From Euborellia annulipes (lineage: Eukaryota; Arthropoda; Insecta; Dermaptera; Anisolabididae): 64,000 bases of DNA. Below are positions 42,893 to 53,063 of the stretch, piece after piece. A program made the translations under genes and the position numbers. Each line of letters begins with the position of its first letter. Within the stretch, counting starts at the first letter, position 1. The notes under the pieces were generated by a model. The model ran no database searches, was not told the DNA's origin, and saw only the letters and a program-made list of their open reading frames with translations. The stretch is from contig JAKCPI010025175.1 of NCBI GenBank assembly GCA_023213315.1, positions 19,033-83,032 on the forward strand, written 5' to 3'.

Positions 42893-43430
42893 TAAACTTA
42901 ATATGCCCAGCTTCGTTTTCAAGATACAGGGGGCAGCGGCGTAACTAGTCTTTGAGGGCGGAGGGGGCGAAGCTCAACAAGGGCGTCGTTTTTCAAGTTG
43001 TAATATAATTTAAAAGAAAACTATCCGTGTTTTTGGGCAATCTATGGAAAGAATATGATAAAATCACCGTCCCTGGACTATATTTTAGTTGCCTTAGGGC
43101 GCCTATGTCGGTATAGAGGGGCGCCAAAGGCTTGATGCGCCTGGGGAGGAGGGGGCAAGAGCCCCCCTTCGCCCCCACCTAGTTACGCTACTGACAGGGG
43201 GTCAAAGTTGAATTTTTGTTTTTGTTTTTTGCTAATATCTCGAGAACCGTTTGAGATACAATGTTTAGCTTCTGTACACGATTTATGTTCATTATTCCGC
43301 TTGTTTTATGTGTAAAGTGTAAGCATTGTATCTCAAACGGTTTTCGAGATATTAGCAAAAAAATAAAAAATTCAACTTTGTCCCCCTGTATCTTGAAAAC
43401 GAAGCGTCTGGGCATATTAAGTTTATAGGA
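42893..43430. repeat. Palindromic element split by hAT
   Basis: Arms from ATAAACTTAATATGCCCAG and TTCGTTTTCAAGATACAGGG through TTGCTAATATCTCGA and CCGTTTGAGATACAATG, meeting near 43290. The left arm is interrupted at CAGGGGG by the element 42934-43193. Confidence 0.8.
42934..43193. mobile_element. Short hAT-type element, CAGCGGCGTAACTAG family
   Basis: Ends CAGCGGCGTAACTAG and CTAGTTACGCTACTG, exact 8-bp duplication ACAGGGGG (42926-42933; 43194-43201). 260 bp, a short relative of 13748-16402, in the opposite orientation. Confidence 0.9.
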
Positions 43431-43559
43431 AAAAAAAGTCTTCTTTTTTCATATAGAATCATCTCCTTTTCTAGGTACCTGTTATTTCCGGGCACCCTGT
43501 TTGGTTCAACTATGTATAACACTACTACTGTGACACTTTCATAATGACTTTCACCAGCT

Positions 43560-43592
43560 CTGAAGATAGTTCAAATGCGGAACCGAAACGTC
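43560..43592 (+). ncRNA. Hammerhead-like core
   Basis: CTGAAGA, T, AGTTC, loop AAATGCG, GAACC, GAAACGTC. Four helix pairs plus an A-C mismatch next to the core. Confidence 0.52.
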
Positions 43593-43650
43593 ATTCGAGT
43601 GAATTAAATAAATAAAGAAAAAACTCTAGCTGCTCATTTTTCTATCCTTT

Positions 43651-44935
43651 TATTAATAAAAGAGTAAATCTTCTTGTCTTCATAAAATTGCCATAGTTTG
43701 GAATAAAAAGTGAACATAGAAGAAGCGAGAACTATTCCTCTATACCACAGTACAGCTAATATAATAATCCAAAGAGATAATTAATTAATTTTGAACGCTT
43801 CTATTGTGAAATACAAACAAAAAAAAGATAATAATTATTATGATAATTTCTCTCTTAATCGAAAACATACAAGAAAGTGATGTGTATGTGTAGAAGAAAT
43901 AAAATAACTTAATTAGAATAATGCAAATCAGTTTAAAAATGATAACGTGAACGTATAGGCTGATGTGTTCTCTAGGGTGTAGTATTTGCCAAGGCCTCCC
44001 GAAGCCGCCATGTTCGAAAATGGATTCTCATGCCAGATAAGCTTCCTTATGTCAATACAATAGCGAATACATCTGATGTTAATGGATTATTAATGATTCT
44101 CTAAATGCCAAAGAGATCAAATATTAAAAAAAAAAATATTCGCCATTATATTGCACTTGTCCTTTATTCTAGATTAGAATTTATGTTGCAGTAGAATTTT
44201 CTTTTTCGTATTATTTCGCAAGTGCCGCATAGAATGGTTAAAAAGAAAAGGGCGGTGGGGAGGGGGGAGGGGGGATGGGATTCGAACCCCTGATCCTCTG
44301 CATAAGAGCTCGAGGCCCCGGGATTACCGGGAACCCAAAACGTGAACCTATCACATAAATTTCCACTTTACCCTTGGCCAACAGCCTTCTAAGATTGCTG
44401 ACGAAGGAAAAAATTTTTTTTTTTTTTATTTTTTCAACAAACAGAGAAAAAGAGAGACGACGAAAAAATCTAATTCCCTTTTTTTTTTTTTTAAATTGAT
44501 GGATGGAATTTTTTTTTTTTTTTTTTAATTAAAATATCTAAATTTGAAAAGAGTAATTATTTTTTTAACGTTTTGTAAAAATTCAATTTTCTCATTACGA
44601 AATAAAAAAAGAAAATAGAGATATAGAGTAATTAATCATCTATGATGTCATCAATGAAAAAAAAAAAACAACGAATACAAAAAAAATAACTTTTTTTTTA
44701 ATTACGTAATTAATTAGTTAATCACTAACTTAGTTTTGGGTTTTTTATCAAAGGAAATATTATTACTTTGATTTCAGAAATAAAAAAAAAAAAAATTTGT
44801 GAATCTGTGCCAAAAACTAATCAACACTTTTTTATTGCAAGATTTAATTAATAATAGGCCATTTTAGTGACGTATTTTTTTGTGAATTTAGAATAAAAAA
44901 AAAAAAAATGATTTAAATAAATATTCCGCTCGTAG
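43651..44935. other. AT-rich stretch with a tRNA-like fragment
   Basis: At 44276-44335 GGGATTCGAACCCCTGATCC...GCATAAGAG resembles an inverted tRNA-derived head with a perfect box B complement. Long poly-T tracts at 44413-44428 and 44480-44525. No gene. Confidence 0.5.
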
Positions 44936-45430
44936 TTAACAATATTATCACTATCTCTAACCTAGTTTGATTTCAAGGTCCCCCTCATCAATTGCTCTAC
45001 TGACAAGGACACCTTAAATTCTTAAATTGTAGATTAGAATATTACAAACATAATAATTTGAGTTATATTCGTAAGTAATTTATATTTGAAGGTGAACTTT
45101 CGCGGAAACTAGTTTAGAAAATGGCCAAGTCAAGTACGATAAAATACAAAATAATTTCATTTCTCAGTGACCCCTAAGATATTGCCGCCGACCCGTAGGG
45201 GTCCATGGACCAACTGTTGGGAACCTTTGCTCTAACCTCTCTGTCATGTGGAGGGAAGAGGGGGTAAATAATTTTCTAAATATAAAATAAATATTAGTTT
45301 AACAAGTCCACAATATTTTTTTTTTTTTTTATTTAAAGTCTTTTTCGGCATCGGGGGCCATTCAGACTACCGTCTCTTTTTTGGTAATCAATTCAATTGA
45401 AATAAATTTTGATCACATGAGACGGGATGA
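44936..45430 (-). mobile_element. SINE-like composite, first copy, split by hAT
   Basis: TATTATCACTATCTCTAACC, then the hAT insertion, then CTCTGTCATGTGGAGGG, AGTTTAACAA and an inverted SINE2 tail (TCTTTTTCGGCATCGGGGGC). The same order without the hAT recurs at 46005-46190, so it is one composite repeat present twice. Confidence 0.65.
44963..45229. mobile_element. Short hAT-type element
   Basis: Flanked by CTCTAACC on both sides (44955-44962; 45230-45237). Right end reads TTGGGAACCTTTG after GGTCCATGGACC. Left end TAGTTTGATTTCAAGGTCC is less similar than usual. The empty site in the sister repeat at 46.0 kb confirms the insertion. Confidence 0.65.
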
Positions 45431-45477
45431 ATGAATTTAATGAATAATAGAAATGGCTGTGGTGATGATTGACTAAG
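45431..45477. other. Short spacer
   Basis: Spacer between repeats; nothing recognised. Confidence 0.5.
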
Positions 45478-45529
45478 GAGCTCAATTAGGAAGGCAGCCA
45501 GCAGAAATAAAAACTTATATTATTTCATC

Positions 45530-45562
45530 GACGTTTCGGGAATGCGTCGCTCCCATCTTCAG
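45530..45562 (-). ncRNA. Hammerhead-ribozyme-like core
   Basis: Minus strand: CTGAAGA, T, helix GGGA, loop, helix TCCC, GAAACGTC. Inner GCG pairs present in the partner are disrupted here. Confidence 0.55.
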
Positions 45563-45805
45563 GACGAAATAATTGTCGCAAATGAGATGGAGACCATTAT
45601 AAAGTACACACAACGAATATTATTCACAAAACGTACCTATGTATTTAGCAAAATTTTAACAATTGTATGATATATTATTTAGGCTGTCCAGGTGTGTAAC
45701 AGTCTCAAACGCCGACCAAGATAGATTGAGATTGATGATCAATATACGTTTTGTAAATAATATTCGTTGTGTGTACTCCATCTCATTTGCGACAACTATT
45801 TCGTC

Positions 45806-45838
45806 CTGAAGATGGGAGCGATGCGCTCCCGAAACGTC
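45806..45838 (+). ncRNA. Hammerhead-ribozyme-like core, 7-bp helix II
   Basis: CTGAAGA, T, helix GGGAGCG, loop ATG, helix CGCTCCC, GAAACGTC. Seven perfect pairs make this the best-formed helix II in the window. Confidence 0.62.
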
Positions 45839-45959
45839 GATGAAATAATATAAAAGGTTTTATTTCTGCTGGCTGCCATTCCTCAATTTCCTCCTCCTTA
45901 TTCAGAATGAATTTAGAATGAAATGAAAATTTCTAAAAAAAAAAAAATGAATTACCGGT

Positions 45960-46340
45960 AAATAAATATCGGACTACCTGGGATTTGAACCCACACCCTT
46001 TTGTTTATCAATATTATCACTATCTCTAACTCGGTCTCGGTCACGTGGGGAGGTAAATAATTTAAAAGTTAGTTTAACAATTCCAAATTTTTTTAAGGCC
46101 TTTTTCGGCGTCGGCCGAACCCGATCGTTATTGATTGGTATCCAATTTAATGGAAATAAATTTTTGTCGCATGAGACGGGAACCCCTCCTAGCAAAAAGA
46201 GTGAAATGAAAGTTTCTAAAAAAAAAAAAAAATGAATGCCTGGGATTTGAACCCGCAATTTTTTGGTTATTAATATTACCACTATCTCTAACCTTTCGGG
46301 CACTCTACTACTGTGCTAGGGCCAAAATACCCATTCCTGT
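45960..46340 (-). mobile_element. SINE-like composite, second copy plus tRNA-like heads
   Basis: GGGATTTGAACCCACACC (45980) and GGGATTTGAACCCGCAAT (46242) are box B complements, each followed by a TATTA(T/C)CACTATCTCTAAC segment. Between them lies an inverted SINE2 tail. It gives the empty site for the hAT at 44963-45229. Minus-strand ORF 45974-46303 is a translation of these repeats. Confidence 0.6.
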
Positions 46341-47329
46341 AACAATGAATATTAAATTCCTTTTTCTTTTCAGGAATTTGTTAATAATCTCCCATTTTTT
46401 TCCACTAATATTAAGAACAAAAAGTAATAATAAAGCTTGGATGCCACCTTCTATCAATGTATATATATATATATATATAGCAAAGCCGCATCTAAGGATT
46501 GTATTTTATTTTATTTTATTCCCGATGCGGCGTGTGCTCGCCGAGGCATTCGGAATGGACCATTAAAAAGAAAACGAGTTTTTCCGAGAGAGAGAGAGGC
46601 GAGAGACCTGAGGATTTCAAAGGGGGGAAGAGAGAGAGAGAGAGAGAGAGATTTTGCAAAGACAACGGGATGGAAGATATCGTGGATCAAGTTGAGAAAG
46701 AAGAAAAAAAAAAAATTGAAATATAAATGAAAAACTTTTAGTGACATGTTAATAAATGCAATTTGCATATTTTGCTCGTTTAATCCCTTTTTTTTTGCAT
46801 CCTTATCTCATGTGTATATTTTTTCGCTTTACCGAGTTCAAATACACAAGAGGCGAGAGAGAGATGATATTTATTCTAGTAATTAGAGACAGGTTTGTTG
46901 GCTATCAAAATTCGTTTCTGATGTTTCTTGTACTCTTAAGAAATAGGACAAAAAAAAAAGAGAGAGGAATTATATTTCATTTTTGAACAAGAAAAAAAAA
47001 ATTTTTTTAATGAAAAACACACGCAAAAATGTTATAATAATAATATTATGTAATAAAAGAAAAAAAATTTTTGTTTTTACGCCTTCCTTAATTAATATTC
47101 ACTTCTCTCTCTCTCTCTTTTGGACTCATTTACGAAAAATAAAAGAAAATCGTAGCATGTTTTTATAGAGGATATTTCAATTTAACGGAAATGGCTACTG
47201 GCCTGAATGAATTAATCATCATTTTGCAAATATTTCGAAATAAATACATTTCTTAAGTTTGGCTGTGTACAGTGAATAAATTTTTTATAACAAACTTGGA
47301 AGATTTTTCAATCTAATAGCAAGAATTGC
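46341..47329. other. Unassigned stretch with TA, TTTA and GA repeats
   Basis: TA run 46459-46480, GA runs 46583-46597 and 46628-46652. Several overlapping ORFs (46345-46768) on both strands are repeat translations. CCGATGCGGCGTGTGCTCGC at 46522 is GC-rich but isolated. Confidence 0.5.
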
Positions 47330-47430
47330 TGGAGAAGTTGAATAAATAAAAGAAAACTCAAAATTTTTTATGTCGACATTTCGAGCTCAAGTAAATGAAC
47401 TTCATCAGGATACAGAGTGTCAAAATGTCA
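47330..47430 (-). mobile_element. Fragment with hammerhead-like core
   Basis: Minus strand 47376-47408: CTGATGA, AGTTC, loop, GAGCT, C, GAAATGTC. Helix AGTTC/GAGCT has five pairs including one G-T. No inverted partner found. Confidence 0.5.
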
Positions 47431-47908
47431 CTTTGTTGAATAATAGCAGATTGTTTGTTTTTTCCTTCAATCCCACTGAGGTTTTTAGTTATTTAAAAAA
47501 AAAATATTTAATAATTTTAATACGAATATTCGCCCTCGGGTATGCCTACCTCGTATACCAAACGTCGCGGGTTCGGACCCCAGGCAGTCCAATGATTTGG
47601 ATAGCAAATGGATTAAATAAGAATGTCTGGATCCAAATATATATATTATTAATATAAAGCAGCGTTTTCCAAACAGTGAGGCGCGCCTCCCTAGGGGGGC
47701 GCAGACTAGTCTAAGGGGAGGCGCGAATGTTAACCACAGTGAGCAATTTTCCAAATAATTGCTAGTTTTATAAATAGGAATAAATTTAAAAAAAAATATT
47801 TTTATATAAATTTATGTGTGAGGTACGTACGTGGATGGAAGTATTATTAAGGCGGAGTCAAAAAAAAAATTTCAAGACATATACAGCCAAAATTATTTAT
47901 CTTATTGT

Positions 47909-47941
47909 AACGTTTCGGCCACTGGTTTAAGCCATCTTCAG
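47909..47941 (-). ncRNA. Hammerhead-like core
   Basis: Minus strand: CTGAAGA, T, GGCT...GGCC around a loop TAAACCAGT, GAAACGTT. Three strong G-C pairs next to the core. Confidence 0.55.
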
Positions 47942-48008
47942 AGCCAGATGCGAGAATAAATGAAATTTTGAATGAAAATTAAAATTTCATTTATTCTCAC
48001 CTCCGGCC

Positions 48009-48041
48009 TTGAATATGGCCTAAACCAGTGGCCGAAACGTC
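48009..48041 (+). ncRNA. Hammerhead-like core, 5' part altered
   Basis: CTTGAATA in place of CTGAAGA, then T, GGCC, loop, GGCC, GAAACGTC. Partner of the core at 47909; probably inactive. Confidence 0.45.
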
Positions 48042-48322
48042 ACAATAAAAGAAATAATTTTGGCTGCATATGTCTTGGAATTTTTTTTTTACTCCACTTT
48101 AATATAAATTTATATTTGTTAGCATTAAAAAATGTTTGTTTTTGTATTATTTTACAAAATGAGCAGGGGGGAGGCGTCATATGATTAAATATTTTTAAGG
48201 GAGGCGTTGTAACAAAAAGTTTGGAAACCACTGATATAAAGGTTATCGTCATATGGCCTAAGTTGCCGAAAATACTGTGTGAATGTGTATGTGAGAAGTG
48301 TGAGTGTTAAAAAAAAAAACTT

Positions 48323-49547
48323 CAATTTATGCTACGATGTTTTGAATAATTTCTAGACTAATAAAACCTAGTTTTTGCAAATGAAAGAAGATATAATCTA
48401 ATAAATAAAAAAAAAAAAAATAATCCCAAGTTTAAACAGCTTGCAAAAAATAAACAAAGAAAACGGCGAGGGCGTAACTTATTAAAATTTAATATTATTA
48501 TGTCTGCCATTAAAACAGAAAGAGAGAGAGAGAGAGAGAGAGAGAATTGTGTGTAATTTCAGCAAAAAAAGAAGAAGAAGAAAGGTTTAAGAAAACTCTA
48601 TCTCCTCTAAATAGGTAGGTACAGTCAATTAAAAAGAGAAATAGCTTTTTGTAATGGGCGTGCCTGCAGCCCTTATCCAATAAGGTTGCCGTTTTTTTTT
48701 TCTCTCCTTGTCGAGTCCTATTGGAGGATTATTGCCTAGGCCCTTGAGAGGTGGTTAAAAAAAAGGGGCAGGTAAGAAGAACCCGAGGCCCAGACAGCCC
48801 CATTAGCCTTCGCTATTCCCAATAGCCGCTATACAATACAAACTATATATTAGGCTCAAGAGCTATTCTCAGGGGAAATTCACACTGTAAAAAAAAAAAA
48901 AAAAACAGTGCAAAAATAATATATATTTAGAAGAAGAGAGAAAAAGAAATGGGGGTGAGATTGCCTACAAGACATCATGAATGTTTACTCAGGGCCAAGA
49001 GATTGCCATTTATAACCATAAAGTCAAGAAGGAAGAAGACGATAACAACATCGCGTTACGCCAATAAATATTCATTCAGAGACAGACAATCAGAGGCGAG
49101 AAGAAGACGCGACATTTTGAGTGAACGAACGAACGTCTCAATCTCCCTTTTTCATCACAACAACAACAACAACAAAAATGAAATGTAATAAGGAGAAAAA
49201 AAAAATTTTTTTATTTATAAATATTAGATTTTTTTTTTTTGAGATGGCAATTTATTTTATTTATTTAAAATTATAAAAAAATTTATTTAAATTTTAGATA
49301 AAACACCGCAATAGAAGAATCTTTAAATGTTATTTAAATTAGGAGTTAGAAATTTCAAAATTGTGCATAGATTCATAGAAATTAGCTAAAAGGTGTTTTT
49401 TACAAGCATTTCCTTGATCATCAACTTGGATTTAAAGGAAGGATTATAGTGATGCTTTTAAGAAATATTTGTATTAAAGATGGTCTCTGATTTGAGACCC
49501 AATTAAAAAAAAATAACCCTGGTCCCCCAAATGCTGGAGATCATGGG
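48323..49547. other. Unassigned stretch, partly GC-moderate
   Basis: GA microsatellite 48519-48544. Section 48650-48890 is less AT-rich and holds one donor-like CAGGTAAGAAG at 48762. The ORF at 48949-49188 (79 codons, Arg/Lys-rich, ending in an Asn run from an AAC repeat) has no recognised family. No coding call. Confidence 0.4.
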
Positions 49548-50028
49548 CAGTGCTGCCAACCCTCCAGTAGGGTTGGGTGATACTGCATCAGATACGAAAA
49601 AGTATCACGAACACAAAATGGGTACAGGCGAAAAGAATCAGCAGGATGCTTTACATCGACTGGAAAATAATAAAACAATTTTTTTCAAAAATTTGTATCG
49701 AGTAAAAAAGTATCAGGTATATATTTCGGGTACGAACTAGTACCTGATACAGCAAAATCCGAGTACCGACCAATCCCTATCCTCCAGCCTTACTCTTGTC
49801 AAAATAAATTCATTTCTATAACATAATCCGAACAAAAAAAAAGCTCAAACGAGATTCGAATAGTTTACTAAAAACAAAGGTCGAATACTAAAAAAATGGA
49901 GTCATTTTGTGTAAAATTTACTTAAAAAAAGAAAAATGATATTTGTTTAGAAAATTTCTCCGGCTTTTTTTGATTGGTATCTCGGGCTTCTCCGGCTTTT
50001 TTTTTGGAAATCTTGGTTGGCAGCACTG
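49548..50028. mobile_element. hAT-type element, CAGTGCTGCCAACC family, with nested element
   Basis: Ends CAGTGCTGCCAACC and GGTTGGCAGCACTG are exact complements. Flanks ATCATGGG and ATCCTGTC agree only in part. The host is a tRNA-like repeat (GCTGGAGATC...GTTCGATTC), also seen at 40.6 kb. Confidence 0.75.
49568..49779. mobile_element. Nested palindromic element in the CAGTGCTGCC hAT
   Basis: Ends TAGGGTTGGGTGATACTGC and, complement, TAGGGATTGGTCGGTACTC. Flanks CCCTCCAG and TCCTCCAG agree at 7 of 8. GTATCA/TGATAC pairs run inward. Confidence 0.68.
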
Positions 50029-50129
50029 ATCCTGTCTGTGTTCGATTCATGGAGGCCATAGGAGATTTGGCACAGCAACGTACTCACAAATTGTTAAATA
50101 TATTTATGATTAGTTAATTCCGAATCGAG

Positions 50130-50376
50130 CAGTAGCGTAACTAGGTGGGGGCGAAGGGGGCGCTTGCCCTCCGCCACAGGCGCTTCAAGCCTTTGGCGCC
50201 CCTCGAACCGACATAGGCGCCCTAGGGTATCTAAAATATAGTCCATATTATATCATATTCTTTCAATAGATTGTCCAAAAAATTGATAGATTTCTTTAAA
50301 ATTATATTACAACTTAAAAAATGGCGACCTAGTTGAGCTTTGCCCCCTCCGCCCTCAAAGGCTAGTTACGCCGCTG
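50130..50376. mobile_element. Short hAT-type element, CAGTAGCGTAACTAG family
   Basis: Ends CAGTAGCGTAACTAG and CTAGTTACGCCGCTG with exact 8-bp duplication GAATCGAG (50122-50129; 50377-50384). 247 bp and uninterrupted, so it shows what the 13.7 kb copy was before its insertions. Confidence 0.92.
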
Positions 50377-50384
50377 GAATCGAG

Positions 50385-51172
50385 GTATTCATTGAATATG
50401 AATATAACTTTGTTTCGATCTAAAGACATATTCAGGAACTAGGTTTGGTGGTCCCACGATATTAGCATGTGAAAAGTCTCCTGGTAAATGGCCTCAGTAG
50501 CCAAAAGGGATAAGTAAAAAAAAAAAAAATAAAATGAAATTTATTTAATGTCTTTTAATAATTGTTAAAACAACTGATATCAGAAGCTGTATCAACTTAG
50601 AAATAATAATTTATCTCGTTAGATCTTGTTTAAAATGAATTATAATAGTTAATAGGCCTACTCATAGATTAATATAAATTAAAATTAAACACATATTTAA
50701 AAAAAAAAAAATGTAAGCTAATACTGTCAGGAAGCGTTAAAAAAATATTCCAAAGAGATGAGACTATAACAAAAAGAACAGGGCCAGAAAGATTGGCCAA
50801 CCGGACTAAATCATTAAGGAGGATAATATAATTTCAAACTCAGAGAATAGAAATTAATATAAGCTTAAATTAAATTAATAATCAGATTACACAGAGGGTA
50901 ATTAGGATGGTAGGTAGTCACAAACTCGAATGCAAAGTAAAACTGACTATGCCTTTAACGAGCAAGGAATAACACAAAAATATACTCGTATTCTAAATCA
51001 AAATTTATTAATATAGGCTTTTTAATGAACTGACGTTTTGATCGGATTTTGAATATATAAATAAAATTTTTAAAAACTTTGTGCATAAAAATATTTCGAG
51101 TTCAAAACAGCATTTATTTGTCTCTTCCACAAGTGTTAGAAAAGTATCTACTAAAACACCTAGGTCAGAGAT
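50385..51172. other. Stretch with SINE3 tail
   Basis: At 50450-50532 GGTAAATGGCCTCAGTAGCC, AAAAGGGATAAG and an A-tract form the SINE3 tail. Just upstream (50395-50440, minus strand) CTGAATATG...GATCGAAACAAAG is a weak core-like match. Otherwise AT-rich. Confidence 0.45.
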
Positions 51173-51720
51173 AGGGCGTATATAGGCCGAAGAGCCCCCC
51201 CCCCCCCCGAAATTTTCCAAATACATATACATATCTAGGGATATACAGACAGCAGCGGGGCTTGCCCCCCCCCCTCTCCCCGAAATGTTCGACTGGTCCC
51301 GCAGTGCGAAAAATATAGTTCCGCGTAAAAATATTTTTTCCCGCAGGGGAAGGGGGGAAACTTAGGTTACGCTTCCGCGGGGCGGCATAAATTTCGCGAC
51401 TCTAAAAAAAAAAGATAAAATGATATTCACGGGGGGGGGAAAAAAGTTTTTTTCGCAAAAGGGTAAATGTTCCGCGGGGCGGCAACGACGAAACGAATGA
51501 CGAAACGTTGTTCTCTTTAGGTACCCATAAGTAAATTTTTGGCCTGTTTTAGAACGCCCTTCCCCACTTCCCCATGTCAGCAATAATAAGCCCCTCCCCT
51601 TTGCTTGCATACACGATTCATTTATTTTTTTTTTAAAGAAAAGCCCTCCTTTTTTTCTTTTATAAATGTTTGTGTAAATAAATGATTAACCGCCCCCCCC
51701 CCTTCTCTCGGTCTTACAAT
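51173..51720. other. C- and G-tract-rich repeat debris
   Basis: Poly-C tracts at 51196-51209, 51267-51277 and 51692-51702, and a duplicated TTCCGCGGGGCGGCA segment (51372; 51470). Probably one or more degraded DNA-transposon ends; no boundaries could be set. ORF 51362-51610 is translated from these tracts. Confidence 0.4.
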
Positions 51721-52784
51721 GCTCTTAGGTTGCTTACGTAATGCTTAAATGGCCCCATAAGTCAAACATGTTTTGATTGATACTGTAATTGATAGTTTCT
51801 TTGATTTTTCAAAAATCAAACAAAGAAATTTTTAAAATTTTCGAGGTTAAAAAATTAACAAGAAGGTTAAAATTAAATTTTAGCCTTCCACTATATTAAA
51901 AAAAAAATATTACTTTTTGTGAGATGGATTTTTTTTTTTTGATCTCACGATTAACAATTTTTCATCTCTTCTCGTTTTAAATATCTCCATTCATTTTTAT
52001 TATAATAAAAAAAAAAAAAAAAAAAAAAAAAAACTTTTAATATAAAACAGAGTGAGATATTATGATATCAATTTTTTTCTACCTTGGCTTTTCAAAACAA
52101 CAAAAAAAAAGTATCTTTGAAATAATACGCCCTTTTTGACATCGAACAAATCACTTCTCTATAACTTGAAGGAAGGGGCGGTGGAGGGGGGTTATATGGA
52201 ATATAGAGGGAGGGAGGGATGGGAATTTGAGCTCTCTATAAAATTTCACCTTTTTATGTTACGACATTAACTGAAAATTGATACTATAAATATATATTGT
52301 TTATGTTTTTTTAAGGCCTATCGCTGGTTGATACAGATCTTATCAAAAAAAAAAAAAAAAAGAGAGAGAGAGTTAAGGAAAAAGTAATAAAATATGTAGA
52401 TGGTAGAATAAAAAAAAAAACGTGATCGAGATATATATATATATATATAGGCCTATATATATATATATAAGGAATTAAAAAAAAAATAATTTTATTCTAT
52501 AAAATTTGTAAGAATGCAACGTTTCGTTATAAAATTTGGACTATTTTTATTACAAAAAGATGTTTTTGCAAATAAGAAGAGATTTTGAATTTCGTACCGA
52601 CCCCGCACCGCATAGGAGCTACATTTTAAAAGGAAAATCTTTCTAGTTGAGTTTGAATGAAAAAAAAAAAATTATTTTCTGCATCTCAAAAAAATAAATA
52701 CGAAATCCTAAATTTTTGCTGTGAACATTCTATATTCAAAATGAGCTAAAAAAATATAGGTAAATGTTTCTTTAGGGAACTTTG
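51721..52784. other. AT-rich stretch with poly-A and TA palindrome
   Basis: Poly-A of about 27 at 52007-52033. At 52429-52470 two TA runs surround AGGCCT, a perfect palindrome. No gene. Confidence 0.6.
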
Positions 52785-52828
52785 CAGTCAGGAGATTGAA
52801 TGAACAAAATATTTTATTTTTATTCGCG

Positions 52829-52858
52829 GACGTTTCGGTCGCCAATCACAACCTTCAA
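52829..52858 (-). ncRNA. Hammerhead-like core, 5' part altered
   Basis: Minus strand: TTGAAGG replaces CTGATGAAGG, then TTG, loop TGATTGG, CGACC, GAAACGTC. Partner of 53031; likely inactive. Confidence 0.45.
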
Positions 52859-53030
52859 ATATTGACAATTATAGAGTACACGATCTTAGGTGTTTTAATG
52901 TCTATTGAAATCATAGACAATTTCTTTTTAATTTGATTTAAACAAAAATTATCATTTACTTGCTTTGATTCAATATGATTGCAAAAGAAATGAAAATACT
53001 TAGGATCGTGTATAATTGACAATATTTGCC

Positions 53031-53063
53031 CTAATGAAGGTCGTGATTGGCGACCGAAACGTC
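53031..53063 (+). ncRNA. Hammerhead-like core, 5-bp helix II
   Basis: CTAATGA (G5 replaced by A), A, GGTCG, loop TGATTGG, CGACC, GAAACGTC. Helix II is perfect; the one core change would probably abolish cleavage. Confidence 0.52.

Larger units (their letters stand above)
42661..43650. mobile_element. Ribozyme-like element containing a nested palindrome and hAT
   Basis: Ends GAGGGTAGAGAAATGAGAGA and, on the right, GAATTAAATAAATAAAG with TAGCTGCTCATTTTTCTA, parallel to the 11.5 kb element. Two cores face away from each other. The centre is occupied by a palindrome (42893-43430), itself split by a hAT. Confidence 0.75.
45478..45900. mobile_element. Inverted-repeat element with two well-paired hammerhead-like cores
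   Basis: Ends GGAAGGCAGCCAGCAGAAAT and complement ATTTCTGCTGGCTGCCATTCC; arms continue through TTATTTCATCGACGTTTCGG and TGCGACAA..ATTTCGTCCTG and CACAACGAATATTATT. The centre is short, so the element is nearly pure palindrome. Confidence 0.8.
47848..48101. mobile_element. Ribozyme-like palindromic element inside hAT
   Basis: Arms from TAAGGCGGAGT and complement ACTCCACTTTA through TTCAAGACATATACAGCCAA and AATAATTTTGGCTGCATATG to AATTTCATTTATTCTC at the centre. About 254 bp. Confidence 0.82.
47660..48233. mobile_element. hAT-type element, CAGCGTTTTCCAAAC family, inside SINE1
   Basis: Ends CAGCGTTTTCCAAACAGTGA and GTTTGGAAACCACTG, exact duplication ATATAAAG (47652-47659; 48234-48241). It is the short sister of 19208-20702 in opposite orientation (GACTAGTCTAAGGGGAGGCG shared). 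A ribozyme-like element sits inside. Confidence 0.9.
47531..48322 (+). mobile_element. SINE1 copy split by a hAT
   Basis: Head with GCCCTCGGG, box B CGGGTTCGGACCCC, hairpin remnant; after the hAT (47660-48233) the copy resumes with AAGGTTATCGTCATATGGCC, GCCGAAAATACT and GT-rich end with A-tract. The two halves join exactly across the 8-bp duplication. Confidence 0.88.

Noticed and set aside
45974..46303. 109-codon minus-strand ORF
   Set aside because: It is read from SINE heads, poly-A and an inverted SINE2 tail.
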